DNA from: Ruminococcus flavefaciens | Lineage (GTDB): Bacteria; Bacillota; Clostridia; Oscillospirales; Ruminococcaceae | DNA: 64,000 nucleotides | Direction of reading: 5' to 3' | Assembly (NCBI RefSeq): GCF_900143025.1 | Contig: NZ_FRCT01000001.1 | Location: 372,001 to 436,000, forward strand | Shown here: in pieces, positions 36,417 through 45,800 of the stretch | How the letters are laid out: the number at the start of each line of letters is the position of its first letter | How positions within the stretch are numbered: the stretch's first letter is position 1 | Position numbers and translations under genes: made by a program | Notes under the pieces: model-generated | Told to the model about the DNA's origin: nothing | What the model saw: the letters and a program-made list of their open reading frames with translations, nothing else | Database searches by the model: none

Positions 36417-37544
36417 ATGAATAAAAAAGAAACAGCAGAGATAAAAAAGAATTTTTCCGATAAAAGCGGCTTTTTCATTATGGAGCGTGTTCTCACAGCT
36501 TTTATTGACGCTGAAAAGAACGTGAGATACCACAATGTAAGCTCATGCCTTACTATGCCTGTTGAGGAGCATGATGTGTATGACGAGACTCTGAAAAAGG
36601 TGCTCAATACCAACGTAGGCAAGGCATTTGTGGAGTATGAGTTCCCGAATGAAGCCTATGACGAGGGACAGCCACAGAATATCCTCTATACGCTTCTTAC
36701 CTCGGAGCTTAAAGACGATATCGCCTGTGAGGACTTCCTCAATCATATCGCCAATAATATCGCATATACAGGTCCGTTTGCGGTTATAACCTCTTACTGT
36801 ACATATACTATCCGCAAAAAGGACAAGAATGACGAATTTGCAGATGGTGAGGACGAGATATACCGCTATATCCTTACAGCTATCTGTCCTGTAAATACAA
36901 GCAAGGACGGCTTTATCTTCGACAGCGTAGGCAACGAGATAACAAAGAAGGTGAATACAGAGCTTATTATAAGCAAAGCTCCTTCGGACGGCTTCCTTTA
37001 CCCTGTTTTCAGCAACAGGAGCTCGGATATCAACCACGTTATGTACTACACAAAGAATATAAAATCACCTAATGTATCCGTTGTTGAGAACGTTCTCGGC
37101 TGCACCTTTGTTATGTCCGCTGAGAGCGAGAAAAGCAGCTTCCAGAGCATACTCAAGAATGTTGTGGGCGATGACCTTGATTATACTCTCATAAAGACCG
37201 TAAACGAGAAGATACAGGAGGTTGTTGAGGATAACAAGGACGATACAGACAGAGTAGTTATCGACAATGCAAGACTAAAGGATATCCTCGTAGATGTGGG
37301 ACTCCCCGAGGAGCGCGTGAATATGGTAGAGCCTGTTTACGAAAAGGTCTGCGGTACTGCGCCCCTTACTGCGGCAAATCTTGTGGAGACTAAAACAGTT
37401 CTTACCTCTCCGGGTATAACCGTAAATATCAAGCCCTCTGCGGCTGATAAGGTGCGTACAAGCGTTGTTGACGGCAGAAGATGCCTCCTCATCGACATTG
37501 ACGACCCGACTATCGAGATAAACGGACTGCCTGTTACTCTTTGA
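36417..37544 (+). CDS. DUF4317-family protein
   Basis: 375 residues, no signal peptide or membrane segment. The N-terminus MNKKETAEIKKNFS, the following AFIDAEKNVRYHNVSSC and the mid-protein Tyr-rich segment match DUF4317, a family found mainly in Clostridia with no known function. An AAAGGA site is about 8 bp before the ATG. The gene stands alone: an array of hairpins lies upstream and a terminator follows 32 bp after the stop. Confidence 0.8.
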   Translation: MNKKETAEIKKNFSDKSGFFIMERVLTAFIDAEKNVRYHNVSSCLTMPVEEHDVYDETLKKVLNTNVGKAFVEYEFPNEAYDEGQPQNILYTLLTSELKDDIACEDFLNHIANNIAYTGPFAVITSYCTYTIRKKDKNDEFADGEDEIYRYILTAICPVNTSKDGFIFDSVGNEITKKVNTELIISKAPSDGFLYPVFSNRSSDINHVMYYTKNIKSPNVSVVENVLGCTFVMSAESEKSSFQSILKNVVGDDLDYTLIKTVNEKIQEVVEDNKDDTDRVVIDNARLKDILVDVGLPEERVNMVEPVYEKVCGTAPLTAANLVETKTVLTSPGITVNIKPSAADKVRTSVVDGRRCLLIDIDDPTIEINGLPVTL

Positions 37545-37575
37545 GAGCACTTAGCCGTTAGCCATTAGCTTGCAG

Positions 37576-37602
37576 GGAACGCCGCTTCGGCGTTCCTTTT
37601 TT
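37576..37602 (+). terminator. Terminator after the DUF4317 gene
   Basis: Stem GGAACGCCG / CGGCGTTCC with a 3-nt loop and six T residues. It is built from a GC-rich intergenic repeat preceded by TAGCCGTTAGCCATTAGC, showing that this repeat type can serve as a terminator. Confidence 0.85.
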
Positions 37603-37667
37603 ATGTTCAAAAATTGCGGGGATATGTGTAATGTTTTACGGTTTTTGCGACTTTTTATGTTATAAAC

Positions 37668-37697
37668 TTGACATGATATTATACATGGTGTTATAAT
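37668..37697 (+). promoter_or_regulatory. Sigma-A promoter of the AT-rich secreted-protein gene
   Basis: TTGACA at 37668-37673 and TATAAT at 37692-37697 with an 18-bp spacer. The leader is about 36 nt and the ribosome site AAAGGAG precedes the ATG at 37740. Confidence 0.85.
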
Positions 37698-37739
37698 AAT
37701 ATCGGTTAAACCAAATCTAAAACAAAAGGAGTTTTTAAA

Positions 37740-38420
37740 ATGATTTTAGGCAAAAAAATCAGCAAAGCATTAAGCTTTGTCATATCTCTCACACTTGCAT
37801 TGGTCATTTGTATCTGTAGCTTTGAATTTTCAAGCAATAAAATAAAGGCTAATGCGGCTGCGGCAAAGATAGCTACTCTTACCATTCATTCAGATCCAAC
37901 AGGCGGACATTATGGACTTCCTGTAGGACAGCATGCGTTTCTTAGTATCAGAAACAAAGCTGGATATGATATAAGTGTTCTTGGTACTAATGTTCCGCCA
38001 AATGGTGCAATAACGATAGGAACCACAAAAAGTCTTGATGGTCAAGGAGATGGAATTTACACAAATGCTGAAGCTTGGCTTATAAAGAATAAGGGCTATT
38101 ATAAAAAAAGAGTATCTCTTTCAATAGATATTACACTTGGAGAACTTTTTAAATTAAATGATGTAATGTACAAAAACAATACTTGGTCATGGTATTTAAA
38201 TTGTTCGATTTTTGCCAGAACAGTGTGGAATTCAGTTGCACCTAAAAGTTTGGAATTAACGGGTGGAACACCTGTTATGCTTGCTGATAGCATAAAAAGC
38301 AAGAAAACCTATAAAGATGCTGCTAAAATTGGTACTTGTGATAAAGCAAATGTCAGACGCGTAAAAAAGGCTAATAAATACGCAAAGATTGATATGAAAA
38401 AAGTTATGAAAAACGCTTGA
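37740..38420 (+). CDS. Secreted protein, possible permuted papain-like fold; AT-rich
   Basis: 226 residues with a signal peptide (KKISKALS, hydrophobic core, likely cut after the NAAAA near residue 40). A His strand comes first (GLPVGQHAFLSIRNKAG), and a Cys in WYLNCSIFARTVWN follows about 110 residues later, then a small-residue GGTPVML. His-before-Cys order is that of permuted papain-like (NlpC/P60-related) enzymes; the activity is inferred. The C-terminus is Lys-rich. Codon use is clearly more AT-rich than in all neighbours. It has its own consensus promoter and terminator, which suggests horizontal acquisition as a single gene. Confidence 0.6.
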   Translation: MILGKKISKALSFVISLTLALVICICSFEFSSNKIKANAAAAKIATLTIHSDPTGGHYGLPVGQHAFLSIRNKAGYDISVLGTNVPPNGAITIGTTKSLDGQGDGIYTNAEAWLIKNKGYYKKRVSLSIDITLGELFKLNDVMYKNNTWSWYLNCSIFARTVWNSVAPKSLELTGGTPVMLADSIKSKKTYKDAAKIGTCDKANVRRVKKANKYAKIDMKKVMKNA

Positions 38421-38433
38421 AAATAAGTATATT

Positions 38434-38459
38434 AAAAGGCGGTCAATGACCGCCTTTTC
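38434..38459 (+). terminator. Terminator after the AT-rich secreted-protein gene
   Basis: Near-perfect stem AAAAGGCGGTCA / TGACCGCCTTTT, 14 bp after the stop codon. Confidence 0.88.
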
Positions 38460-38523
38460 TACTTGCTACTCACTACTTTCTACTTACTCACGGGCGCACA
38501 GTGTGCGCCCTTCCTGCAAGATA

Positions 38524-38556
38524 AAAACTCCCTCACTATTGTGAGGGAGTTTTTTC
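38524..38556 (-). terminator. Terminator after the NUDIX gene, usable on both strands
   Basis: 13-bp perfect stem AAAACTCCCTCAC / GTGAGGGAGTTTT with loop TATT. T runs are present on both sides. It abuts the stop codon of the minus-strand NUDIX gene. Confidence 0.88.
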
Positions 38557-38968
38557 AGTGATTTTCCTTGATAGCGGTCTTTGCCTTTGCGACTATGGTC
38601 CTGTCGTTCTCATAGGACAGGATATTTGTGGCATAGGATATATCCACCCAGCGTATTTCTGCGATCTCGCCCTCCTGTGGGGTAAAATCAACGTTCTTCG
38701 CTTTTGCAAGAAAGTAAACGACGACCTTCATCGTGTCCTTCTTCGGTGAATAGGTAACTGTTTCTCTGAATGTCGGATCAATAATAACATCAATGGAGGT
38801 CTCCTCCATTATCTCACGACGAGCAGTTTCAATCTCGGTCTCGCCCTTTTCAACGTGCCCCTTGGGGAAGGACCAGTGACCGCTGTTGATATGCTTTATC
38901 AGCAGTATTTCCGTATTGCCGTGGTATTTCCTGTAGACAATTGCGCCGCATGATTTCTCGTGAAGCAT
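38555..38968 (-). CDS. NUDIX hydrolase (MutT / diadenosine tetraphosphatase type)
   Basis: 137 residues from the ATG at 38968, with AGGA about 8 bp upstream; the longer frame to 39217 adds 83 residues that overlap the leader and do not resemble the family. The NUDIX box is complete except one residue: GHVEKGETEIETARREIMEE is followed by T-S-I where the consensus has T-G-I. The N-terminus SCGAIVYRK and HWSFPKGH match bis(5'-nucleosyl)-tetraphosphatase-like enzymes, which hydrolyse nucleoside diphosphates linked to another moiety. Substrate is unproven. Confidence 0.85.
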   Translation of the reverse strand: MLHEKSCGAIVYRKYHGNTEILLIKHINSGHWSFPKGHVEKGETEIETARREIMEETSIDVIIDPTFRETVTYSPKKDTMKVVVYFLAKAKNVDFTPQEGEIAEIRWVDISYATNILSYENDRTIVAKAKTAIKENH

Positions 38969-39177
38969 AGATAATCCTTTCTTGCCTGCAAAAACAGACA
39001 GAATCAAGAGCAGTTCACCCTGCTTCAGAGTATCATGTGGTGAGCTGCTTTTATATAGTTCAAAATTAATTATACCATATAATGGGCAATAAAGCAATAT
39101 GCGCGGCAAAAAAAATTCGTGCCGAATGGTAAATCGTGCGAAAAAACGTGTAAAATGCGCATATTTTTTTCTCATGC

Positions 39178-39206
39178 ATACTTGTACCTGCGGCTGAATA
39201 TACATT
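39178..39206 (+). promoter_or_regulatory. Sigma-E-like sporulation promoter
   Basis: ATA at 39178-39180 and TATACATT at 39199-39206 with an 18-bp spacer match the mother-cell sigma-E consensus (ATA, 16-18 bp, CATACANT) at all but one position. It lies 31 bp upstream of the SipL-like gene, which is followed by spoIVA. Both genes are sigma-E-controlled in known spore formers. No sigma-A promoter is visible here. Confidence 0.6.
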
Positions 39207-39237
39207 ACACAAAGCAAACTTCAAGGAGGTTACCGTT

Positions 39238-40779
39238 ATGGACTTAAAACTTAACAGAGAGACCGTGCCAGCTGCCGAGATGATATACGACGGTATTCAG
39301 GAGCAGGCAGTTGAACTGGATTATATCCTTCCCGATTACTGTCCCGATATTTTCAGACTTATCCGCTGCGAAACTTCGCCTGTGATAACCGACTGGAGCA
39401 TCAGCGGCGACAGGCTGACCTATGAGCTCAGGTGCGATATACATATCCTTTACTGCGGCGAAAACAGCAATGAGGTGCAGTCTGTGGAGCAGCACAGGAG
39501 CTTTACCAAAACCGTTGAACTCGGCAGAGCGGCGGAGTCTGCGGAGGTAAAGCTTATCCCGAAGGCTGACCACGCTAATTTCAGAGCCGTGAACAAACGC
39601 CGCCTTGACCTGCGCGGAGCTGTTTCCACAAAGATAACCGTTACAGGTCAGCAGGAGCAGGAGGTCATATCCGATGCAGTGGGTATGAATATACAGTTGA
39701 AAAAGACTCCCGTAAAATTTGCCGCAGGCAGGCTTACTGCGGAGAAGAATGTCCGTATAGAGGAGGACATGGAGCTTGGAGCGGCTCAGCCCGATGTTTC
39801 GGCAATTCTCAATTGTCGGTGCAGTGCATCTGCCTGCGAGATAAAGCTTGTTTCGGGAAAGCTTTTAGCAAAGGGTGAAATTGATGTGGAAATACTGTAC
39901 TCGGGGGATAACACCGTCGAGGCTATGCGTTTTTCCCTTGATTACAGCCAGATAATCGACGTTGACGGACTCGATGACAGTTACGACTGCACGGTAGCTC
40001 CCGAAGTGCTCAGCTGCGATATAGCTGCATCGGAAGACAATGAGGGAAACAACCGTGTACTGCGGTGTGAAGCGGAAATACGGCTCAACTGTCGGGCTGT
40101 GAGGACGGCAACTGCCATGATAGCCGAGGATGCTTTTTCAACAGTCTACCCTTGCAGTGTTGAAATGTCGGAGATAAAAGCCGAGCAGATACCTGCGGTT
40201 TACGATGAGAGCTTCAGGCACAGCGCGAAGCTTGCTGACGGGGATAACGTGCCCCAGACTGTCTATGCTATGTGGAGCGAACCTAAAAATATAAATACCC
40301 GAATAGGCGATGACGGGCGCTCTGTGGTCATAAGCGGTATGCTGACCTATTCTATGGCAGCTAAGGACAAAGCGGGCATGATAGTTATGCCCGACCGTGA
40401 CGAAGCCTTTGAGGTCACTGTTGGACTTCCCGATAATATAGGCGGCACATCAGTTTCGGCAGAGGTTCGGGTACGCGAGACCTCATACGATATATCCGCC
40501 GAGGGAGTCCTTACAGCTAAGTCGGATATAGGCGTTAAGCTACTGGTGTACAGTGCGGACTCCATAAAGGCTGTTACAGATATCTCTGTTGACGAGACTT
40601 CCAAAAAGGAGCGTGACGGCGATTATGCCATAAAACTGTATTTCGGTATCGAGAACGAGGATATATGGGATATCGCAAAGCGTTACAGTACAAGTGTTGC
40701 GGCTATCATGGAGGAAAACGATCTCAGCGGTGAACGCCTTGAAAACGGCGGTATGCTGCTGATACCTATTGTTTCGTGA
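39238..40779 (+). CDS. SipL-like SPOCS/LysM spore-coat morphogenesis protein
   Basis: 513 residues. The N-terminal part contains DUF3794 (SPOCS) sequence (AAEMIYDGIQEQAVELDYIL and PDYCPDIFRLI), with further SPOCS-like beta-rich segments to about residue 455. The last about 50 residues are a LysM domain (ENEDIWDIAKRYSTSVAAIM, ending LLIPIVS). This layout is that of SipL of Clostridioides difficile, which binds SpoIVA through its LysM domain and is needed for coat assembly around the forespore. Here spoIVA is the next gene, 116 bp away, which supports the assignment. The strong AAGGAGG site is 6-7 bp before the ATG. I leave the symbol blank because identity rests on architecture and context. 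Confidence 0.85.
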   Translation: MDLKLNRETVPAAEMIYDGIQEQAVELDYILPDYCPDIFRLIRCETSPVITDWSISGDRLTYELRCDIHILYCGENSNEVQSVEQHRSFTKTVELGRAAESAEVKLIPKADHANFRAVNKRRLDLRGAVSTKITVTGQQEQEVISDAVGMNIQLKKTPVKFAAGRLTAEKNVRIEEDMELGAAQPDVSAILNCRCSASACEIKLVSGKLLAKGEIDVEILYSGDNTVEAMRFSLDYSQIIDVDGLDDSYDCTVAPEVLSCDIAASEDNEGNNRVLRCEAEIRLNCRAVRTATAMIAEDAFSTVYPCSVEMSEIKAEQIPAVYDESFRHSAKLADGDNVPQTVYAMWSEPKNINTRIGDDGRSVVISGMLTYSMAAKDKAGMIVMPDRDEAFEVTVGLPDNIGGTSVSAEVRVRETSYDISAEGVLTAKSDIGVKLLVYSADSIKAVTDISVDETSKKERDGDYAIKLYFGIENEDIWDIAKRYSTSVAAIMEENDLSGERLENGGMLLIPIVS

Positions 40780-40786
40780 AGTATTA

Positions 40787-40880
40787 GAGCTAAGAACTTA
40801 GAACTAAGAAATATATAATGAGAACTAAGAAATATCAGTTTAACTATCTTAGTTCTTAGATATTAGCTATTAGTTCTGAT
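40787..40880. repeat. Repeated AACTAAG/CTTAGTT motifs between the sipL-like gene and spoIVA
   Basis: The gap contains AGCTAAGAACTTAGAACTAAG, then GAACTAAG, then inverted copies (CTTAGTTCTTAG) and ATTAGCTATTAGTTCT. Arms at about 40787-40829 and 40847-40876 can pair into a long imperfect hairpin. AACTAAGAGCTAAGAACTAAG at 13442-13462 is related. Confidence 0.6.
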
Positions 40881-40895
40881 AAAAAGGAGTATTTT

Positions 40896-42371
40896 ATGGC
40901 TAAAGATATATACAGCAATATTGCAGAGCGCACGGGCGGCGATATTTATATAGGCGTTGTGGGACCTGTACGCACAGGCAAATCCACCTTTATCAAGCGT
41001 TTTATGGAGTCGCTTGTAATTCCCAACATCACCAGTGAGTTCAAGCGTGAACGTGCTATTGATGAGCTTCCACAGTCCGCGGCAGGAAAGACAATTATGA
41101 CTACAGAGCCAAAGTTCATACCCGAGGAGGCTGTGCAGATAGACCTTGGAAATGGTGCGGAGTTCAACGTAAGGCTTATCGATTGCGTAGGGTATATAGT
41201 CCCAAGCTCTTTGGGCTATATCGAAAACGAGCAGCCCCGTATGGTAATGACTTCGTGGTTCGATGAGGAGATACCATTCAATATGGCTGCGGAGATAGGC
41301 ACACAGAAGGTCATCACAGACCACTCTACAATTGGTCTTGTCATAACCACAGACGGCTCTGTAACGGATATACCGCGAGAGGAGTATGAGGAGTGCGAGG
41401 AGCGTGTTATCCGCGAACTGAAGGAGCTTGGCAAGCCCTTTGTAGTAATACTCAATACAGTTGCTCCGAATTCGCCTGAGACTGCCGCTCTTGCTGCAAG
41501 ACTCACAGACCGCTATGACGCTAAGGTAATACCTGTGAACTGCCTTGAACTGGGGGAGGAGGATATCCGCAGCATAATACGCGAGATACTCTTTTCCTTC
41601 CCCATAAAGGAGATAAATATCCGTACTGCGCGGTGGATAAATTCTCTTGGCAAAGGACACTGGCTGAAAACGGAGATACTGGACTGCATACGCAATGCTG
41701 CAAAGGATATACGGCTTGTCCGCGAGGCTGAGGACGCTGCTGCGGCTATAGCACAGTGTCCGAATGTGCTGAAAGCGGAGATAAGCAGCATTGATCTGGG
41801 CAAGGGCTCGGTGACTATCACAGCGGAGCTGGACAACAGTCTTTTCTATAAGATACTTGGTGAGACTACGGGTATCGAGATAGAGAGCGAAAGCGACCTT
41901 ATGCCCCTGCTTACGGAGCTCAACGACATACGCCGCAAGTATAAGCGCATAGAGCCTGCACTGGCTGAGGTTGAGGCTACGGGTTACGGTATTGTTATGC
42001 CCGAGCTGGAGGAAATGTCCCTTGAGGAGCCGAAAATAATCCGTCAGGGCGGCAAATACGGCGTAAAGCTCAAGGCTTCCGCACCGTCAATTCATCTTAT
42101 GAAAGCCAATATCAACACTACTATAAGCCCTATTGTGGGTACTGAGCGGCAGTCCGAGGAGCTTGTTATGTATCTGCTGGACGGCTTTGACGACGACCCG
42201 AAGAAGATATGGGAGAGCAATATTTTCGGGAAGTCCCTTCACGAGCTGGTCAACGAGGGACTTCACAGCAAGCTTTTCAAGATGCCTGTGGACGCACGAA
42301 TGAAGTTGCAGGAGACTCTCGAACGAGTCATAAACGAGGGCTGTTCGGGACTTATCTGCTTTATTTTATGA
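40896..42371 (+). CDS. spoIVA: Stage IV sporulation protein A, coat-basement ATPase
   Basis: 491 residues, matching the family length. The N-terminal TRAFAC-type ATPase has Walker A GPVRTGKST near residue 24 and the family start MAKDIYSNIAERTGGDIYIG. Middle and C-terminal domains are intact to the conserved GLICFIL end. SpoIVA polymerises with ATP hydrolysis on the outer forespore membrane and forms the base layer of the spore coat; its C-terminus mediates membrane localisation. The ribosome site is AAAAAGGAG, 9-10 bp before the ATG. The intact reading frame suggests active selection for sporulation or a related function. Confidence 0.96.
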   Translation: MAKDIYSNIAERTGGDIYIGVVGPVRTGKSTFIKRFMESLVIPNITSEFKRERAIDELPQSAAGKTIMTTEPKFIPEEAVQIDLGNGAEFNVRLIDCVGYIVPSSLGYIENEQPRMVMTSWFDEEIPFNMAAEIGTQKVITDHSTIGLVITTDGSVTDIPREEYEECEERVIRELKELGKPFVVILNTVAPNSPETAALAARLTDRYDAKVIPVNCLELGEEDIRSIIREILFSFPIKEINIRTARWINSLGKGHWLKTEILDCIRNAAKDIRLVREAEDAAAAIAQCPNVLKAEISSIDLGKGSVTITAELDNSLFYKILGETTGIEIESESDLMPLLTELNDIRRKYKRIEPALAEVEATGYGIVMPELEEMSLEEPKIIRQGGKYGVKLKASAPSIHLMKANINTTISPIVGTERQSEELVMYLLDGFDDDPKKIWESNIFGKSLHELVNEGLHSKLFKMPVDARMKLQETLERVINEGCSGLICFIL

Positions 42372-42466
42372 AAAAAGGCAGCGTGACGCTGTACCCTTGC
42401 CACGTTGTCGCTCGCACACTCGCTCACTCTCATCAAAAACGTTACTTGTACATCGCTTACAGAGCT

Positions 42467-42500
42467 AAAAAAGGAGTACTGCAAAGGTACTCCTTTTTTT
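42467..42500 (+). terminator. Terminator after spoIVA
   Basis: 13-bp stem AAAAAAGGAGTAC / GTACTCCTTTTTT with a 7-nt loop and a T run, about 95 bp past the stop. Confidence 0.88.
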
Positions 42501-42740
42501 AGCCGTTAGCTTGTAGGGGCGGCGTTCCGCCGCCCGTCGATTAACGTAAATTTGTAGGGGACGGTGACTCCATCTTTTTTGTTTGTAGGGGACGGCGTCC
42601 TCGACGTCCCGAGTAGGGGCGGATATTATCCGCTCACAGGTCTCAGATTTGCTTTAAATGCCCATTTGTAGGGGCTGCCTTTGGCAGTCCGCAGTGTTCA
42701 TAGCTGTAGGGGGCGACGTCCCTTTTTCATATAGCAACAA

Positions 42741-42769
42741 GAAAGCCGTGCTGCCTAAGCACGGCTTTC
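42741..42769 (-). terminator. Hairpin downstream of the xylanase gene
   Basis: Perfect 11-bp stem GAAAGCCGTGC / GCACGGCTTTC with a 7-nt loop. On the minus strand only a weak T tract (TTGTTGC) follows, so terminator function is likely but not certain. Confidence 0.6.
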
Positions 42770-42814
42770 CTGTTCTGATTTGTCCCTTACAATTTATTTT
42801 TGGAATTATATCAA

Positions 42815-42849
42815 TCTGAGCGGCGCGTTGTGCAGATGCACCGCTCAGA
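42815..42849 (-). terminator. Hairpin immediately after the xylanase stop
   Basis: Stem TCTGAGCGG / CCGCTCAGA (42815-42823 and 42841-42849), 24 bp past the stop codon on the minus strand. It may be a terminator or a 3' stabilising hairpin. Confidence 0.5.
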
Positions 42850-42872
42850 CCAACATCGAAAAGGAATTATGA

Positions 42873-45800
42873 TTACGAGAACTTCCAGTAATCGAATTCG
42901 CAGTCGCCGCTGAATACCATATAGATATCCTTAACGCCTGTTACGTTGTTCTCTGCAGCTGCGAGTTCGTTCTCGCTGCCGTTGAGCTCGCCGTAACCGA
43001 TGCAAGTACCTGAAGTAGAACCTACACAGAACTTAACTACTGCGTTGCCGCTGCCCTTGACTGTGATAGAAGATACGCCATTCTTGAGATCAACGCCGCT
43101 GACCTTGATCCAATCGCCCTTCTTAGCCTTGACAGTTGTGTTGCCAACGCCGCTTATGCTTATGTTCTTAGACTGGTTAGACATTGTCTCAGCCTGTACG
43201 ATCTCGTATGCGTTGAGGTTCTCGATCTGGCTTACACCCTTCTGTGAGCCGCTGCAAGTGATCTTTCCGTTGCTTATAGTTGCCTTATCGATACAGGGTG
43301 ATCTGTAGTTAAGACCCTTGCCGCCGTTAACGCCCATACGCATTTCGAGCTGACGTGAGTGATAAAGTACATAGTAATTGCCCTTGAATTCGATAATTGA
43401 GTGGTGGTTGTTACCGCCGTTATCAAGTCTCTGTGTACCTGTATTCTTGAATACAACGCCCTGATACTGGTAGCCCTTGAGAGGATCTGTTGATGTCATG
43501 TAACCGATATCAGCATTGCTGAATGACTGACCGTTTACACTTGTACCGCCGGGAACATTCCAGTTGTGGCAGAATGAATAATACCAAGTATTGCCGATCT
43601 TGATCATGCTTGAGTCTTCAAAGAGGTAAGGTGTACCCGGATCAATAGGTGTACCTACGATGGAGATCATGTCATCGCCGAGCTTAGCGATACGACCCTG
43701 CTTTGTATTAGCAGCCTGTCCGTCAGGAACACCGCCGCCGTATGCGATTATAGCAGTATCTGTATCAGGATCATAGTAAACGCCCGGATCGAAGAGCCAT
43801 GTTACGTTACTGTTAGGTGTGCTTCTTGAAATAAGCTCGTGTCCAAGAGGATCCTTTACATTCTTGGTGAATGTCGGGTCATCAGCTGTGATAACGCCGA
43901 TACCTGAACCATTGTTTGCAAAGTAAAGGAAGAACTTATCCTGTCCCTTGATTGTCTTCCATGCAGCATCAGGAGCCCATGCGTTATTAGCCCATCTTGC
44001 AATAGGTGTGCCGTTAACTCTTGTCTTTGCAACAGGGATCTGACCGTGGTCAGTCCAGTTTACAAGGTCTGCTGTTGATAAGCAGTTGATGTAGCCTGAA
44101 GAATAATCGTTTTCAATAAGCTGATTATTCTTGTATGCGAACTGATCTGCTGTTGTGTAAACGTAAAGTCTGCCGTCATATACGAGCCAGCCCGGGTCAG
44201 CACCGAAACGCTGAGTATAAAGCGGGTTGTTCTCGCCTTCCTTCTTGAAGCTTTCTGCGAGTGAAAGACCGCTGAACTTGCCCTCATACTTTGAGGTATC
44301 AAGTGTAGGAACTGCCGGCTTGTTTACTGGGAATTCCTTGATCTTGCCAAGGAGGAAATTCTGGAGAAGAACGAGGTCATTAACCTCAAAGGTTCTGCTC
44401 TGGTCAACGTCAGCAGCCTGCTGTGCCTTTGAATCACTGAAGCTGCCTGCGAGGAGGCCCTTTCTTGCGGGGATCATATCCAGTGAGTTGATAACACCGT
44501 CTAAGTTAACATCACCGAGGGTAACTTCAACATTTGAATTCTGTCCGGGATCAGATGTTCCGGGATCGGTGATTGCAGGCTGTCCGGGACCTGCGATAGC
44601 TGTACCGGCAGGAGCGCCGATAGCCTCGTCAATGAAGAAATCACAGAGATTGGTCTCGTCTGTAGTTTCAACGTAGATCTGCATATTTGAAGCGTCAGCA
44701 GGGAGCTTATAGTTCTTGTTGATAAGCTGTACCCACTCGCCCTTAGGAGCTGTGCCTGTAGCGATCTCAACGTAATTAGCTGTACCTGAAGCGTCCTCAT
44801 ACTGGAGAGTGAACTTGAACTCTGTATTGCCGCTCTGATTTGTCATAGCGTTAACTGAGAAGCTGTAAGTCTCGCCGGGAGTAAAGATGCTTGAATCAAG
44901 TGCAAGTGAAGCACCGTTCCAGGAATTCTCACGGCCGGTGCAATAGAGAGACTTGCTGCCGGCATACTTAGCTGAACTGCTTGTCTCAACTGAAGCAGAA
45001 CCTCTGCCTGTCCAGCCTTCTGATGTGCTCTCAAATGTGTGGTGGAACCAGTATCCTTCATCTGAAACCTTTGGCGGCTCAGGAGGAGTATAAGTTCCGC
45101 TTGCGCCTGCTCTCGGACCTGTATATGGGATACCTGTTGTCCACTGGCTGTCGGAAACAAGGCTTGTTATAGCGCTGTATGCAGCCTTTGGCTGGTTGCT
45201 TCCGTCATAGAGGAGAGGCTGATTGCTTCTGCCGCTGTTCTTATCTGTACCTACCCATGAGTTGTTATCGTTTGGTCCCCATACCTGTACGAGAGATACG
45301 AAAGGTCCGTTCGGATGCTGTGTATTCCAGTCCATAGCGTGCTTGAAAATAGCCTTATACTTGTCAGCCTGCTGCTGTAATGTGTACTTGCCGCCTTCTG
45401 TTGAAAGGTCAAGCTCAGTTACCTGAACGTCGAGACCGAGGTTGAGGTACTTATCCATAGCAGCGAGGTAAGAGTTTGTGTCGCCCCATGCGTTGCTTGC
45501 AGCGCAGTTGAGGTGTGACTGCATTCCCATACCGTCGATGAGTCCCTTTGCCTTGAGTGGCTTGAGGATAGTATTGATAATACAGTTCTGCTTGTCGTTA
45601 GCGAACTCGTTATAGTCGTTATAATAGAGCTGGCAGGTTGAAGGAGCATACTTTCTTGCATAAGTGAAAGCCTTCTCAACGAAGCCGTTGCCGCCGTAAA
45701 CCTGAGCCCACTTGGAGCTTCCGTTACCGTTTGAAGGTCTTACGCCGCCCTGTGAAGCAGTACCGTCGTTGATTACCTCGTTACATACGTCGTATGCGTA

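Larger units (their letters stand above)
42372..42872. other. Gap holding a terminator, a run of GTAGGGG repeats and xylanase 3' hairpins
   Basis: 42372-42466 has no recognisable feature. A terminator follows at 42467-42500. From 42501 to about 42725 lies the densest set of intergenic palindromes in the window: TAGCCGTTAGC, then GTAGGGG followed by hairpins CGGCGTTCCGCCG, ACGGCGTCCTCGACGTCC, CGGATATTATCCG and CTGCCTTTGGCAG. Two hairpins downstream of the minus-strand xylanase finish the gap. A short frame from 42368 (44 codons) crosses the terminator and is not credible. Confidence 0.7.

Noticed and set aside
38969..39217. N-terminal extension of the NUDIX protein
   Set aside because: The added 83 residues do not resemble the family, and the ATG at 38968 has a good ribosome site and the usual family start.
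42368..42502. Short frame of 44 codons overlapping the spoIVA stop
   Set aside because: It runs through the terminator hairpin and has no ribosome site; the sequence shows no protein-like pattern.
42501..42725. CRISPR array
   Set aside because: The repeats are unequal in length and sequence, have no constant spacers, and no cas gene is present.
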